A stretch of DNA of 14,369 nucleotides from contig JAUROO010000068.1 in NCBI GenBank assembly GCA_030829765.1, positions 1 through 14,369 on the forward strand, written 5' to 3'. The translations under genes were made by a program, and so were the position numbers. The DNA comes from Miltoncostaeales bacterium (GTDB lineage: Bacteria; Actinomycetota; Thermoleophilia; Miltoncostaeales; Miltoncostaeaceae). Of the stretch, positions 1 to 7,055 are shown piece by piece. Each line of letters opens with the position of its first letter. Within the stretch, counting starts at the first letter, position 1. The notes beneath the pieces are model-generated. The model had not been told where the DNA came from and did no database searches. It was given only the letters and a program-made list of their open reading frames with translations.

Positions 1-386
1 GCGTCCGTGAGCATCTCGTGGCACAGCCACTTGTCCTGGCAGGCCGCGGCGACCTCTGGCGACGGCAGCATCACGAGGCCGCCGGCGTCGGCCACCAGCG
101 GAGCGGCGGTAGCCAGCACCACGGGATCGAGGTCGGTCAGGGGCAGCACGGCGCCGATGCCCTCGCGCGCCACGACGTCTGCGACCGCTGCCCCGTAGCC
201 GGGGTCGTCCACCGGGGGAAGGTCCACCACCAGGTCCGCGGAGAACAGCGTGGGCGAGAGCGGGTCGAGGTCGCTGACCACCACGCGCCCGCCATCGCCG
301 CGCTGCGCAAGGGCATCGCGGAATGCGCGCACGATGTCGTCGCGCTGCCCCGCGCAGGTGAGCAGCACCGAGGCGTGATCAGGCAT
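1..386 (-). CDS. ATP-grasp carboxylate-amine ligase-like protein, N-terminal part (cut by window edge)
   Basis: An ATG at 386-384 opens a frame that runs uninterrupted to base 1, giving 128 codons. The protein begins MPDHASVLLTCAGQRDDIV and continues through VVVSDLDPLSPTLFSADLVV, IGAVLPLTDLDPVVLA and a final CQDKWLCHEML. This order fits the pre-ATP-grasp (Rossmann-like) domain of the carbamoyl-phosphate-synthase-like ATP-grasp proteins found in glycan clusters. The DKW..H..L segment (about residues 114-123) usually marks entry into the ATP-grasp fold. The nucleotide-binding lysine and metal-binding Glu/Asn residues would lie off the window. The start overlaps the sugar transferase stop by 8 nt (ATGCCTGA), with a G-rich GCGGGGGGC just upstream as a modest ribosome site. 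Such enzymes join a carboxylate to an amine using ATP through an acyl-phosphate; the substrates are unknown here. Family assignment is fairly sure; substrate is not inferable. Confidence 0.8.
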   Translation of the reverse strand, partial: MPDHASVLLTCAGQRDDIVRAFRDALAQRGDGGRVVVSDLDPLSPTLFSADLVVDLPPVDDPGYGAAVADVVAREGIGAVLPLTDLDPVVLATAAPLVADAGGLVMLPSPEVAAACQDKWLCHEMLTD

Positions 387-1089
387 CCGGGCCCCCCGCG
401 AGGTCGAACCCGCCCTCCTGCCCCCGGTACTGGCCCTCGCCCCGTAGCACCACGCGGATGGTGTCGGCGATGATGCGCAGGTCGAACCCGGGCGACCAGC
501 GGTCGACGTACTCGACGTCCAGCGCGATGCGCTGCGACCAGGGGATCGCTGCGCGCCCACGCACCTGGGCCAGCCCGGTCATGCCCGGGCGCGCCAGCAG
601 GCGGCGCCTCTGCGCGGCGTCGTAGTGGGCGATCTGCGATGGCACGGTAGGGCGCGGGCCGACGATGCTCATGTCGCCGCGGATCACGTTGAGGAGCTGG
701 GGCAGCTCATCGAGCGAGAGCCTCCGCAGCACGCGCCCCGCGCGGGTGATGCGGTCATCATCCTCCAGCACCGCGAGTCCCGCGCCGCGGCCCTCGGCGC
801 CGTCCACCATGGAGCGGAACTTCAGGCAGGTGAACGGCCGCCCGAATGCGCCGGCCCGGCGCTGGCGGAAGATCGCCGGCCCCGGCGAGTCGATGCGCAC
901 CCATGCGGCGATACCCGCCATCACGGGCGCCAGGGCGACGGTCGCGGGGATCGCGATGGCGAGGTCCATGGCGCGCTTGGCGGTCCCGCCGACGGGGCGG
1001 GTACGCGGCGGCGTGCCGGCCCCGGTATCGGGCGCGGTGTGCTGCACGTGCGCCGCACGGTAGCGGAGCCGGGTGCGCACCGGGCTCAC
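379..1089 (-). CDS. Polyprenyl-phosphate sugar-1-phosphate transferase (bacterial sugar transferase family)
   Basis: This 236-residue protein should move a sugar-1-phosphate from a nucleotide sugar to undecaprenyl (or another polyprenyl) phosphate at the inner membrane face, the first step of a lipid-linked glycan. Visible family marks are KRAMDLAIAIP entering one hydrophobic segment with a central proline (about 41-63), KFRSM (90-94), DELPQLLNVIRGDMSIVGPRP-type core (127-147) with the catalytic Asp127-Glu128 pair, and RPGMTGLAQVRGR (167-179). It is a short PglC-like monotopic form without the N-terminal membrane bundle of WcaJ/WbaP. The first 37 or so residues are Arg/Pro-rich and may be a tail. 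The GTG start at 1089 overlaps the preceding stop (GTGA). Only a weak G-rich ribosome site is seen, so translational coupling is likely; Met41 is a less likely alternative. The sugar donated cannot be told from sequence. Confidence 0.93.
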   Translation of the reverse strand: MSPVRTRLRYRAAHVQHTAPDTGAGTPPRTRPVGGTAKRAMDLAIAIPATVALAPVMAGIAAWVRIDSPGPAIFRQRRAGAFGRPFTCLKFRSMVDGAEGRGAGLAVLEDDDRITRAGRVLRRLSLDELPQLLNVIRGDMSIVGPRPTVPSQIAHYDAAQRRRLLARPGMTGLAQVRGRAAIPWSQRIALDVEYVDRWSPGFDLRIIADTIRVVLRGEGQYRGQEGGFDLAGGPDA

Positions 1090-2315
1090 GCGGCCCCCGC
1101 CGCGAGTTCATCGACGAGCGCCACGAACCGCCCGGCCAGCACCGCGCGGTCGTACTCCGCGAGCGCGTACTGCCGACCCGCGGCGCCGCGGGCGCGGGCG
1201 GCAGCCGGGTCGTCGGCCGCCTGGCGGATGGCCGCCGCCATGGCCGCGGGGTCCTCCGGTGGGACGTTCCATCCGCACCCCGCCCGGTCCACCAGGCGCG
1301 TGAGTTCGCCCGCCGGGGCGGCGGCCAGCACGGGCCGGCCGGCCGCCAGGTAGTCGAACACCTTGTTCGGGAGGGCGCCGGCGAACAGGTCACGGTCCTG
1401 GTATGGCAGCAGGCATACGTCGGCGCGCGCCAGGAACGCCGGAACCTGGCGCTTGGGCACCGGGTCCACGAAGACGACGTTGCCAAGCCCGCGTGCGCGG
1501 GCATCGGCCACGAGCGCGGGCTTCCGGTCGCCCCCACCCACCAGCACCACGCGGATGCGCGGGTCGTCCTGCAGGAGTTCGGCTGCCCCGAGCACGGTCT
1601 CGAGCGACGAGTACGTGCCGTGGGCGCCCACGAACATGGCGACCACCGCATCGTCGGGCACCGGAAGGGCCGCCGGCTGGGCGGGATCGGGCAGCACGTC
1701 GAGGTCGATGCCGTTGGTGATGAGGCTCACCCGTCCCGCCGGGATGACGCCCGAGGCAATCACGCCATCGCGGATTCCCTCGGTGAGGGCCACCACGCGG
1801 TCCGCACGTCGGTAGCAGTAGTGCTCCATGCGGCGGGCGGCGCCGATCACGCGGGGGTTGGTCACCAGCCCCATGGCGACGGCGGAGTCGGGCCAGAGAT
1901 CCCGTACCTCCAGCAGGAAGCGCGCCCGGCGCGCACGCGCCAGCGCCGCCGCGGCCGCCGCGGCGGGAAGCGATGGCGATGACGCCACCACCACGTCGGG
2001 TCGTGGGAGCCGCAGTTCCGCAATGGCCGACCACAGGGCGAAGGTGCCGTAGTTGGAGAGCCGCGACCGCAGGTCACGGCCGTAGCCCGGCGTGGAGTAG
2101 GTGCGCACGATGTCCAGGCCGTCCTCGGACGACCGGACGATGCGCCGGCCCCGGTACTCATCGGGGATGGTCCGCTCCTTGTGCTGCACGTACGAGGTGA
2201 CCACGGTCACGTGGTGGCCCGCACGTGCCAGGGCCCGGCAGTGCTGCCAATGGCGCACCCCACCGGGTTGATCGCCGCTCACGAAGTACTGGGACACGTA
2301 CAGGACCCGTGCCAT
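1086..2315 (-). CDS. GT4 glycosyltransferase, WbuB-like
   Basis: This 409-residue GT-B fold glycosyltransferase probably adds one sugar from a nucleotide donor to the lipid-linked repeat unit at the cytoplasmic membrane face. The N-terminal acceptor domain starts MARVLYVSQYFVSGDQPGG and contains EVRDLWPDS (136-144), a common signature of the WbuB-type group. The donor domain has ITNGID (199-204), GAHGTYSSLETVL (230-242) and LPNKVFDYLAAGRPVL (315-330). The usual E-x7-E pair of GT4 is not seen; PNK.FDYLA.G takes its place, as is normal in the WbuB group. The ATG at 2315 overlaps the upstream stop by one base (TGATG) and follows GGAGGTG with an 8-nt spacer, which favours it over longer reading-frame starts. 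It is followed by a GTGA overlap into the sugar transferase. WbuB itself transfers L-fucosamine, but donor specificity should not be carried over. Confidence 0.9.
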   Translation of the reverse strand: MARVLYVSQYFVSGDQPGGVRHWQHCRALARAGHHVTVVTSYVQHKERTIPDEYRGRRIVRSSEDGLDIVRTYSTPGYGRDLRSRLSNYGTFALWSAIAELRLPRPDVVVASSPSLPAAAAAAALARARRARFLLEVRDLWPDSAVAMGLVTNPRVIGAARRMEHYCYRRADRVVALTEGIRDGVIASGVIPAGRVSLITNGIDLDVLPDPAQPAALPVPDDAVVAMFVGAHGTYSSLETVLGAAELLQDDPRIRVVLVGGGDRKPALVADARARGLGNVVFVDPVPKRQVPAFLARADVCLLPYQDRDLFAGALPNKVFDYLAAGRPVLAAAPAGELTRLVDRAGCGWNVPPEDPAAMAAAIRQAADDPAAARARGAAGRQYALAEYDRAVLAGRFVALVDELAAGAA

Positions 2316-4672
2316 CAGCCGAGCACCTCCGCGTAGAAGCCGGTGAGGGCATCGGCTTCGCGCTCGAAGGTGAGCCCATCGAGGAACGCCCGCCGGCCCG
2401 CCTCGCCCATGCGGCGCGCGCGGGCGGGGTCGTCCAGCAGGTCGCGGATGGCCTCCGCGTGCGCCGCGGGATCGTCGGCCGGGACCACGATGCCGCACCC
2501 CGTGGACCGGACGATCGCCGCCATGCGCGGGAGGTCGCTCGCCACCACGGGCCGGCCCATGGCCATGGCCTCGACCAGCTTGGTGGGCACGGCGCGGTCG
2601 TAGTTGCCATGGCGGCGCAGGGGTATCCAGGCAACCGACGCACGCGCGAGCAGGCGCGGCACCTCGGAGTGGTCAACCACGCCCAGGTACTCCACGCCCG
2701 GTGGCAGGTCACCGGGATCGCCCGGCCCGGCGAGCAGCAGCCGCGCTCCCGGCACGCCCACCTCGGGAAATGCCTCGAGCATCAACGGCAGCCCGCGCAG
2801 GGGGCCCAGGCCACCCACGTACAGGACGATGCCGCCCTCGGGCTCGCCCTGCACCCCGAACTCCGCGGCGAAGGGGCTGTTGGCGACGCTGATGGCACGG
2901 CATCCCGCAGCGGCGAATCGCGCGGCGAGGTCCTCATTTGCGGTCACCACACCCGCCAGCCTGCGCCCGGCGGCGCGTTCGGCCCCCTCGGCGATCGCGG
3001 CGACGGGACGCCGCAGGGGCCCCGGGATCCAGCGCTTGGTGCGGGTGGTCTCACCCAGGTACTCGTGGGCGTCGTAGATGACGGGTCGGCCGGTCACCCG
3101 TTGCAGCCAGAGCGCCTGCGGCAGCATCTCCGGATCGTGCACGTGGTACGCGTCGGCATCCATGGCCCGTGCCCGCCGCACGAGGTCCCAGCCGGCGCGC
3201 GCGCGGCGCGCGCGCGGCACGGGTGCCTCGAGGCCCACCACCGAGGCATCGGCGCCCGCCGCGGCAAGGGCGCGGACCTCCTTGTGGAAGATCCGCACGT
3301 CCCGCGGACGGTGGACGCTGGTCAGATGCACCACCCGCCGTCCGTCCAGGCGGGCACCGGGCGCCGGGTCCGGGGGTGCGATGGGTCCCATGCTGGCCCC
3401 GCGGGCGGCGAGGTCGTCGAGCAGGTCCTCCCACAGGCGGTCGTAGCCCGGTGCCCGTTCATCGGCCAGATAGGTGTTGTGCCACAGCAGCGCGGCGGCG
3501 CCACCGGCCCGGCGCACGGCGTCGAGCACGCGCAGCGCGCGCTGGCGGGCGTCAGCGGCATCCAGTCCGAGGTGCGAGTGCAGGGTGGTGTCCATCACGC
3601 ACAGCGGTATGAGGGTGATGTCCGCCGCGCGCTCCTGGCCCACGATCCACGGGCGGAATGGGCGTGCGTACCCGGCAGCAAAGCCCGGCCGCTCGCTGAA
3701 GCCCAGGCTGGCGTCGTATTCGAGACCCGCGCGCTCCACGCGCAGGGGCGTGTCGTGGTACCGGAAGCGCAGGTAGTGGAACCGGACCCCGCGGATGTCA
3801 CCGGCCTCGTCGCGCAGGGTACGGAGCTCATCGCACAGTGCCTCCTCGGACTCCGACGATGCGAAGGCACCGTGCAGCGCCACCTCGGACCCCGCTGCGC
3901 GCACCGCGGAGGCCAGGTCCCGGCGCTCCCGCTCGTACGTGCGCCGTGGGGTGCCGTCCAGCCGGTGCGCGTTGCGGCCGATCAGGAACACGGTGGCCCG
4001 CAGCCCGCGGCGCCAGGTGGTCTCGAGGAGATCGGGGACGTTGTCCCAGGGGTCATGCCCGGCGAGGTCGCGCACGGCGTGGTGCCGCCGCCGCTTGATC
4101 GCGCGGGCGATGCCCCGCGGCGTCCGCCGCCTGATGCGGTCGATGTCGTGCGTGAGGAACACGGTCCAGGACTCCGGTGCGGGAATGCCGAGCGCGTCCC
4201 GCAGCGCGGCCAGGTACCCCTCGACGGCCGGCTCCTCGATGTCCAGGCCCTCGATGCTGGCGAAGGCGCTGCGGGCGTACGGCAGCCTGCCGAAGCGGTC
4301 GCGGTCTGCCACCCGGTACTCATCCCACCGGGCCAGCAGGTAGAAGGCGCTCGCCACGATGTCCCCGGGTATCGCCGCCGCGGGGTCGGCGGGCGGGAAC
4401 AGCAGGTCCAGGCCCCCTGCCCGGTGCACCGCATCCGCCGGGAATGCCCCGGGGCCCTCGAAGAAGGCCTGGGCGGTGTCCTGCAGGGGGATCCAGCACG
4501 CACCCTCATCGGCAGGCGGCGGCACCGGCGCGTACACGATGTCCGCGGGTCCGTCCGTGAAGCGTGCCTCACGGTCCATGCCCTCGGCCAGGGTGGACAG
4601 CACCCAGCGGGCGCGTGGGCCGAACGCGGGGCGTGCTCCCTCGATCCGGATGCGCAGTCCGGTGCCGGTCAC
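2315..4672 (-). CDS. Fusion protein: polysaccharide-deacetylase-like module plus GT4 glycosyltransferase
   Basis: A single 785-codon frame joins two enzymes usually found apart. Residues about 1-430 resemble polysaccharide deacetylase proteins with an extra N-terminal domain. LTHDID lies at 173-178 (His175, Asp176), ALHGAF at 266-270 (His268), GVRFHYLRF at 295-303, and LLWHNTY at 396-401 (His398). Residues about 440-785 form a GT4 glycosyltransferase: VHLTSVHRPRDVRI (448-461), HVHDPEML (510-517), YDAHEYLGE (533-541), LYVGGLGPLRG (617-627) and VPTKLVEAMAMGRPVVASD (695-713). The linker near 430-443 is Pro/Ala-rich. No signal peptide or membrane segment is seen, so both halves should act in the cytoplasm on lipid-linked or nucleotide sugars. 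The GTG start at 4672 overlaps the ATP-grasp stop (GTGA) and has GAGGAGG six bases upstream. The deacetylase half may transfer, hydrolyse or be inactive, since the classic NodB zinc motif is incomplete. Confidence 0.88.
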   Translation of the reverse strand: MTGTGLRIRIEGARPAFGPRARWVLSTLAEGMDREARFTDGPADIVYAPVPPPADEGACWIPLQDTAQAFFEGPGAFPADAVHRAGGLDLLFPPADPAAAIPGDIVASAFYLLARWDEYRVADRDRFGRLPYARSAFASIEGLDIEEPAVEGYLAALRDALGIPAPESWTVFLTHDIDRIRRRTPRGIARAIKRRRHHAVRDLAGHDPWDNVPDLLETTWRRGLRATVFLIGRNAHRLDGTPRRTYERERRDLASAVRAAGSEVALHGAFASSESEEALCDELRTLRDEAGDIRGVRFHYLRFRYHDTPLRVERAGLEYDASLGFSERPGFAAGYARPFRPWIVGQERAADITLIPLCVMDTTLHSHLGLDAADARQRALRVLDAVRRAGGAAALLWHNTYLADERAPGYDRLWEDLLDDLAARGASMGPIAPPDPAPGARLDGRRVVHLTSVHRPRDVRIFHKEVRALAAAGADASVVGLEAPVPRARRARAGWDLVRRARAMDADAYHVHDPEMLPQALWLQRVTGRPVIYDAHEYLGETTRTKRWIPGPLRRPVAAIAEGAERAAGRRLAGVVTANEDLAARFAAAGCRAISVANSPFAAEFGVQGEPEGGIVLYVGGLGPLRGLPLMLEAFPEVGVPGARLLLAGPGDPGDLPPGVEYLGVVDHSEVPRLLARASVAWIPLRRHGNYDRAVPTKLVEAMAMGRPVVASDLPRMAAIVRSTGCGIVVPADDPAAHAEAIRDLLDDPARARRMGEAGRRAFLDGLTFEREADALTGFYAEVLG
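2324..2330 (-). promoter_or_regulatory. Ribosome binding site for the WbuB-like GT4
   Basis: GGAGGTG lies 8 bases before the ATG at 2315, inside the last codons of the fusion gene. It supports a start at the TGATG junction rather than any of the 61 open codons upstream. Confidence 0.75.
3195..3216. repeat. Tandem GC-alternating repeat (2 x 11 bp)
   Basis: Two head-to-tail copies of GCGCGCGCGCG (3195-3205, 3206-3216) lie within the fusion gene. They encode the Arg/Ala stretch PRARRARA at about residues 486-493, early in the glycosyltransferase half. Alternating purine-pyrimidine GC tracts can adopt Z-form DNA and are prone to slippage. The frame is intact here. Confidence 0.75.
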
Positions 4673-5862
4673 CGCATGCCTCCTCGCGCGGACCGGCCCG
4701 CTGCGGCCCGGGCGATGCGCGCGGCCTGGACGATTCCCGGGCGCGGGTCGGAGATTGAGGCCACCCCGTCGACCACCGGTGGCCGGAGCGTGGCCGCCGC
4801 GCCGCGGGTACCCCACCGTCGCCGCCGGACCTCGCCCGCCGACGCGGGCAGGTGGCGGGCGGCCAGCACCCATCGCATGTCGCTGCGGTGGCCCTCGGGC
4901 CATGTGCGCGGGCTCCCGATGGCATCACGCCATGCGGCGAGCGGGATGTTGACCCCGGCAGCCGTGGCGAGGGAGATCCACAGCCATGATCGCGGGTTGA
5001 CCTCGATCAGGTAGTCGCGTCCGTCGCGGGGGTCGCGCTTCACCTCGACCTGCGAGATGCCATGGAAGCCGATCTCATCCAGCAGCGCGTGGCACCGTCC
5101 CGCCAGCCCCGGGTCCCACCAGGCCTCCGCCGCGCGGGCCGTGCCGAAGCCCGTTGGCCACTGCCGCAGCTTGCGTCCCGTGAAGGACGCCAGCGGCCGG
5201 CCCTCGGCGTCGCGGTAGGAGCCGAGGGTCCAGAGCGCGTCGTCGCCTCCCGGGATGACCTCGGACACCTGCGGCAGGTGCTCCGCCGCGCGATCCCACT
5301 GGCGCATGAGCGCGTCGGGGTCGTCGGCCTGGAGTACCTGCCGCCCGAAGGCGGACTTGAAGCCCGCGGGGTCGCGCCGCGGCTTGAGGACCACCGGGAA
5401 CCGCAACCCGCGCGCCGCCTCCCGGACATCGTCCCCATCGCCGGGCTCCACCGTCGCCGGGACGGGGAAGCCGATCCGCCGCGCGGCGGCGTGCTGGAAC
5501 GATTTGTCCAGGTATGGCGCCAGGCGCTCCCACGGCGACCACGGCATGTCGAACCACTGCCCCAGGCGTGCTTCGTGCGGACCGATGGCCTCGATCGCCT
5601 CGTCGTGCGTGGGGAACAGCACGCCCCGGGCATCAAGGGAGCGACCGAGGACCTCCAGTTCGTCCACGAACGCGTCCGGGTGCGCAACGGGGTCGGCCAG
5701 CACGACCTTGCGGGCGTGGCGCGACAGCAGGCCCATGGCCCGCGGGTCGTGGTCGGTCGCCATCACCGGCACGCCCTCGCGGGCCAGGGACCGGATGATG
5801 CCGAGCGCGTTCGGGCCGGATGCCTGCAGCACCACGGCGACGGCCTCGCCGCGCCGGCTCAC
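4669..5862 (-). CDS. ATP-grasp carboxylate-amine ligase-like protein
   Basis: This 397-residue protein has the layout of the predicted ATP-grasp carboligase group that includes D-aspartate ligase-like proteins. An N-terminal Rossmann-like domain (VVLQASGPNALGIIRSLAREG, 10-30) is followed by LFPTHDEAIEAI (82-93), DKSFQHAAARRIGFPVP (119-135), FPVVLKP with Lys160 as a likely ATP contact, and a metal-site strand YLIEVNPRSW with Glu287 and Asn289; Glu273 in QVEVKRD may be a further ligand. The family forms amide bonds through acyl-phosphates. The tail after about residue 345 is Arg/Ala-rich. The start is chosen as the GTG at 5862 because it makes a GTGA overlap with the glycosyltransferase stop. 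No clear ribosome site precedes it. A GTG ten codons in (about 5835) with GCGAGG upstream is a possible alternative. The substrate is unknown; context suggests a glycan decoration. Confidence 0.87.
   Translation of the reverse strand: MSRRGEAVAVVLQASGPNALGIIRSLAREGVPVMATDHDPRAMGLLSRHARKVVLADPVAHPDAFVDELEVLGRSLDARGVLFPTHDEAIEAIGPHEARLGQWFDMPWSPWERLAPYLDKSFQHAAARRIGFPVPATVEPGDGDDVREAARGLRFPVVLKPRRDPAGFKSAFGRQVLQADDPDALMRQWDRAAEHLPQVSEVIPGGDDALWTLGSYRDAEGRPLASFTGRKLRQWPTGFGTARAAEAWWDPGLAGRCHALLDEIGFHGISQVEVKRDPRDGRDYLIEVNPRSWLWISLATAAGVNIPLAAWRDAIGSPRTWPEGHRSDMRWVLAARHLPASAGEVRRRRWGTRGAAATLRPPVVDGVASISDPRPGIVQAARIARAAAGRSARGGMR
4679..4685 (-). promoter_or_regulatory. Ribosome binding site for the deacetylase-GT4 fusion
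   Basis: GAGGAGG, the best Shine-Dalgarno in the window, sits 6 bases before the GTG at 4672. It fixes this GTG as the start and shows that the fusion gene can recruit ribosomes without relying only on coupling. Confidence 0.8.
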
Positions 5863-7055
5863 GCGCGCATCACGTCCCCGTACACGGCCTCCATGCGCCG
5901 CGCGTTGGCCGCCCATGTGTAGTCCTGGCCCGAGCGCCGCAGGGCCTCTGCGCCCATGGCCGCCCGGAGGGGGTCGTCGTCGAGCACCCGTGCGAGCGCC
6001 TCCGCCAGCGCACCGGGGTCGTGCGGCGGCACCAGCAGTCCGGTGTGCGGGTCGTCGACGATCTCCGGCGTCCCGTCCACCGCCGTGGCCACGACCAGCA
6101 GCCCGCAGGCCATCGCCTCGCACACCACGGTGGGCAGGCCCTCGGACAGTGATGGCAGCACGAACACATCGCCCGTGGACATCACCCAGCCCACGTCATC
6201 GTGCGGCACCTTCCCGAGCCAGGTGATGCGGTCGGCCACGCCCAGCTCGGACGCGCGCCGCTCCAGGGGTTCGCGCAGCGGGCCGATGCCCGCCATCACC
6301 AGTTGCGGAGCGCCGCTCGCGCGCGCGGCCAGGATGCCCATGGCCTCGACCAGGTCATCCACCCCCTTCCGCGGAACGAGCTTGCCCACGTATGAGATCA
6401 CGGGTCCGTCGGCGGGCAGGCCGATGCGCTCGCGCGCCGCGGCGGCGTCCCGTGGCAGGAACACCGTCTCGTCGGCGCCGTTCGGCACCACGGTGATGGC
6501 GCGTCGTGGCCGGGCGATGGCGTCGGCGGCATCGCCGATGGCGCGGCTCACGGTCACCACGGCGTCGAGCGTGTGGATGGCCTCGGCCACGCGCATGCGG
6601 GCTTTCGCGCCCTGGGCCGGGACGTCCAGCACATCCGCCCGGTGGGCGGTGCCCACCGTGGGTATCCCCAGTTCGTGGCCGATGCGCGCGGCCGCCCAGC
6701 CGTCGGGCACCATCATGTGGGCGTGCATGACATCGACGGGCCACTCGCGGTGGATGCGCCGGACCGTGCGGCGGATTCCCAGCAGGAACGCGTCCGCATT
6801 CCGGTGACCCAGGCGCCCGCCCGGCAGGGTCACCTTGCGGGGGTAGTGCACGACCACGTCATCCACCGTGTCCCGCGGCACCACGTCGCGGTAGCCCGAC
6901 CAGCGGCGGATGCCCGGCGGCGCCCAGCCCTTCGGTGACACCACCTGCACGTCGTGGCCCCGCGCACGCAGGGCGCGCACCTGCTCGTGCACGAAGATGC
7001 CCCCGGTCGGATTGACCGGGCTGGGGTACATGTGGCTGATCATCAGGATCCTCAC
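5859..7055 (-). CDS. GT4 glycosyltransferase
   Basis: This 398-residue GT-B glycosyltransferase likely builds the EPS repeat unit on the cytoplasmic membrane face. The N-terminus reads MRILMISHMYPSPVNPTGGIF with the glycine-rich acceptor loop. Further marks are DVMHAHMMVPDG (108-119), VVPNGADETVF (189-199), GKLVPRKGVDDLVEAM (224-239), and the full retaining GT4 pair Glu305 and Glu313 within SLSEGLPTVVCEAMACG. The GTG at 7055 is chosen because it gives a GTGA overlap with the upstream stop and sits five bases after GGGAGG; Met5 at 7043 would remove part of the first strand. Length and domain order match the family. Of the four GT4 domains in the window, this is one of two that keep the textbook E-x7-E motif. 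Donor and acceptor cannot be read from sequence. Confidence 0.93.
   Translation of the reverse strand: MRILMISHMYPSPVNPTGGIFVHEQVRALRARGHDVQVVSPKGWAPPGIRRWSGYRDVVPRDTVDDVVVHYPRKVTLPGGRLGHRNADAFLLGIRRTVRRIHREWPVDVMHAHMMVPDGWAAARIGHELGIPTVGTAHRADVLDVPAQGAKARMRVAEAIHTLDAVVTVSRAIGDAADAIARPRRAITVVPNGADETVFLPRDAAAARERIGLPADGPVISYVGKLVPRKGVDDLVEAMGILAARASGAPQLVMAGIGPLREPLERRASELGVADRITWLGKVPHDDVGWVMSTGDVFVLPSLSEGLPTVVCEAMACGLLVVATAVDGTPEIVDDPHTGLLVPPHDPGALAEALARVLDDDPLRAAMGAEALRRSGQDYTWAANARRMEAVYGDVMRA

Noticed and set aside
758..1651. Minus-strand frame of 297 codons in another phase
   Set aside because: It covers the end of the WbuB-like gene and the start of the sugar transferase in a shifted frame. 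The product is Arg/Ser/Cys-rich without motifs.
1921..1975. GCC/GCG-rich tract that looked like a repeat expansion
   Set aside because: It encodes an Ala-rich helix (about residues 118-126) of the WbuB-like enzyme, common in GC-rich genomes, and the units are irregular.
2225..5014. Open frame of 929 codons on the plus strand
   Set aside because: It lies opposite the fusion and ATP-grasp genes, has a His/Gly/Arg/Pro-rich composition with no domain, and is explained by the low stop-codon frequency of GC-rich antisense frames.
5863..6123. Longer N-terminus for the ATP-grasp protein
   Set aside because: The 87 extra codons read Gly/Arg-rich shadow sequence of the neighbouring GT4. The first Rossmann strand begins just after the GTG at 5862.
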